A DNA stretch of 64,000 nucleotides. Origin: Aquila chrysaetos chrysaetos (Eukaryota; Chordata; Aves; Accipitriformes; Accipitridae). Below are positions 61,910 to 64,000 of the stretch, piece by piece. The DNA is taken from the NCBI RefSeq assembly GCF_900496995.4, contig NC_044022.1, positions 18,242,938 to 18,306,937 of the forward strand, in the 5' to 3' direction. Position 1 is the first letter of the stretch, and the number at the start of each line of letters is the position of its first letter. Made by a program: the position numbers and the translations under genes. The notes under the pieces were generated by a model, which saw only the letters and a program-made list of their open reading frames with translations, had not been told where the DNA came from and made no database searches.

Positions 61910-63584
61910 CTGTGGGGACAGAAGAAAAAAATGTAGGTGTACTAAGTAAAAGTAACCATTAATGGGGGGTGGCGTGGTGGTGTTCATTGTAAGGCACTGT
62001 ATGTGTGCTACATAAAGCAGCTACAAATCCCATGAAGACCAGAACTTACTAAATACACAGGAAACTTAGCTGGACCTGTCTTTAAAAGCACAAGAGGAAG
62101 CAGCCCCCGGGGCAAAATCTATGGGAAAGGGCACAGATTTAGGACACGTAGCCTTCATCTTGGGAAGAGATGACACGTTTGTCTAACTAGGAACAAAACA
62201 ATGTTAAATTTTTTTGAAAATGAGAGCTCAACATACCTGCTGAACTAATATGGCAGTCTGGAACAGGGAATAAAACTAGTTATGGGTGTACAATAAGAAG
62301 TGGAACAGAAACTTCAAAAATAACTAAGCAGCTGAATGATGGTCAGCAGATCTGGGAAAGGAATGTAAAAAGAGGGAAACAAATCTATGGGAGACTTCTT
62401 GAGAAAAGTATGAATTCTTCAGAGAAAAAGTGATCATATTGGAACAGAACTGTGCAAAAGTATCAATTTTATTTGTTGGTGGTTTGGGTGGTTTTTTTTT
62501 TAATAATGAATAGTTGCAGATCTGCTTTTAAATTGATTTTGTTCATATGAAGTATCAAAGCACATTTGTAGCATGTGAAAGAGTCCTCCCAAATCAAAAT
62601 AAACACTAAAGCTACATTAATAAATGCAGGCAAGTAAAAAAAAATTTCAAAATCCAGACAGGTCTAAATGATACCCAACACCCAACAAGAAGAACTGTAG
62701 AAAACAACCATTTCATTCTTCCAAAAGTGTGAACAACAGTTTATCCTAGGAGGAGGGACGTGTGATTCTCAATCCTACCTGCCTGAGGGACTTCTGGCTT
62801 GGTGTGAAAGCCATCAATCAGTGAGTCAGATATATCCAGTCATTAGGAAAAAGTGGATACTGAGAGTAAAGTGACATAGTCACGCCTGACACTGGAAGCT
62901 AGCTTTTTGTCAAGTGTTACTAATAAATGCACTGGGTTTCTATAAAGGGTATTGTGGTGCACCGAACATTGTCTTTCTCTGGGCCCATGCGCTTGTAGAG
63001 AGAAAACTTCAAGAATAACTAGTTAATGATTTAAGCTAATAGGAGCATCTCTAGAAGCAGCCAAAGCTGGGACAGATGGGACTCTGCATCACAGCTCATC
63101 TGTCCTGTGCTCAAAGGTCACTCTCTCCAAGCTCTCCCTTCTGGATGTCTCTCTTCACCTGACTCTCACTACACATCTGTTCTCATCCTCTTCTCTCTTT
63201 TACTCTACCCTTGTTTCTCCTCTCTTTTCAATACAGTTGATTCTCCACTCAAGCCTGACTTTGTACAGGTTTAAAAGAGCAAGTGGTAAGAGAAGTGGTA
63301 CTACACACCTGCAGGTAAAAGTCACAGGGTATGATGGCTAATAAAAACAGAGTGCCAGACCCAAGAAGAGGAATTAGGCATCACAAGACTGGTGCAGCCA
63401 AGGAGCTCTCCTCAGGGGTTATAAACAAATTCTGCTACTTACTGGGTTGCACCTAAAATGATCTGTTGAGCAGTAATACCTATATGAGGCCTATACAGCA
63501 GTTAAACTGACCAGTCAGTTAGGGTGGGCTTCACCTGCAAAATTCAGTGCCTTAGACAGCTGGTCAAGAAACTTGTAACCTCAC
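61910..63584 (-). other. NAALAD2: NAALAD2 last intron
   Basis: A 1.7 kb GT-AG intron. T- or A-runs occur near 62,494-62,502 and 62,637-62,645. No other feature was recognised. Confidence 0.8.
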
Positions 63585-63677
63585 CTGTAAAACTTCCTTC
63601 CTGGTAAGCCAAGAGGATCAATGAAAGCTCTTTCTATAAACATCAGCTGATCATTCATGATTCGCACTGCAACTGGA
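63585..63677 (-). CDS. NAALAD2: NAALAD2 penultimate coding exon
   Basis: A 93 bp exon on the minus strand with acceptor TTTTCTGCAG and donor GTGAGG. It encodes [18 protein letters not shown], then [12 protein letters not shown], and ends with AG of an Arg codon completed by the next exon. This is the helical C-terminal (dimerisation-like) domain of the glutamate carboxypeptidase family. The [12 protein letters not shown] wording is closer to NAALAD2 than to FOLH1. Confidence 0.92.
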
Positions 63678-64000
63678 CTGCAGAAAATGGAGACAGAGAC
63701 ATTTTACATAATGAGGAAACATGACTTCCCAGTTTCATTTGAACAGTTTTCCTCTTCTTTGGACAGAAAAAAAAGATGGCAAAGATGGTCTACAGTTTGC
63801 AAAAAGATGAGGTTTTGCAAAAGGAGATATTAAATACATGCTATATTAATGCATTAGGATTTCTGTGTTAGAAAACTCAACTACAAGTTTTCACACTATT
63901 CAAAATAAAATGGGAGACTTCCTGAGAGTGTCAGATACTTGCTTGGTATTAAATGGCACTGGAAAGATCTCACTTAACAAGGGGAGAGGAAGGCCAAGAT
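63678..64000 (-). other. NAALAD2: NAALAD2 intron, cut by the window edge
   Basis: Intron sequence upstream of the penultimate exon. I see no further coding exon before the window ends. The bulk of the gene, including the catalytic zinc site, lies outside. Confidence 0.6.

Noticed and set aside
1-64000. CRISPR arrays, operons, prophage or a novel multi-gene defence-like system
   Set aside because: The sequence is avian nuclear DNA with two ordinary host genes and transposon remnants. No regularly spaced repeats or compact gene clusters were found.

Overview
The window is vertebrate, and specifically avian, nuclear DNA. It is AT-rich and intron-rich with GT-AG introns. It carries CR1 LINE fragments ending in the characteristic ATTCTATGATTC-type 3' repeat, and a solo LTR of the ERVL-like type common in bird genomes. 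There are no bacterial-style operons, no CRISPR array and no long uninterrupted host ORFs.

Layout. Positions 1 to about 32,690 are a gene-poor flank. It holds a 5'-truncated CR1 copy (about 1,030-2,543, minus), an older CR1 3' fragment (about 18,092-18,300, minus), a solo LTR (19,916-20,511, plus), a probable hAT-type miniature element just beyond it (20,560-20,750), a purine tract and a TA microsatellite. I found no host exon there. Positions 32,690-34,080 are a CpG island with three exact NRF1-type palindromes and a heat-shock element of five exact alternating units. From 33,496 to 48,223 on the plus strand lies a complete 11-exon CHORDC1 gene (CHORD-CHORD-CS protein, HSP90 co-chaperone, also called CHP-1 or Morgana). 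I assembled it exon by exon to a continuous 331-codon frame. Its 3' UTR probably runs to about 52,325. From there to about 60,620 I see no gene. The right end carries the last two coding exons of a minus-strand M28-family glutamate carboxypeptidase, best matched to NAALAD2 (63,585-63,677 and 61,720-61,909). The rest of that gene continues beyond the window.

The two genes converge tail to tail, as CHORDC1 and NAALAD2 do on human 11q14.3, so the segment looks like a conserved synteny block. Their products are not known to act together. CHORDC1 is cytosolic and linked to chaperones, while NAALAD2 is a type II membrane ectopeptidase. The most informative regulatory signal is the heat-shock element overlapping an ETS site about 150 bp upstream of the CHORDC1 start codon, which fits a stress-induced co-chaperone. 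I found no convincing new biological system; the findings are regulatory motifs, repeat fossils and some unexplained GC-rich islands.
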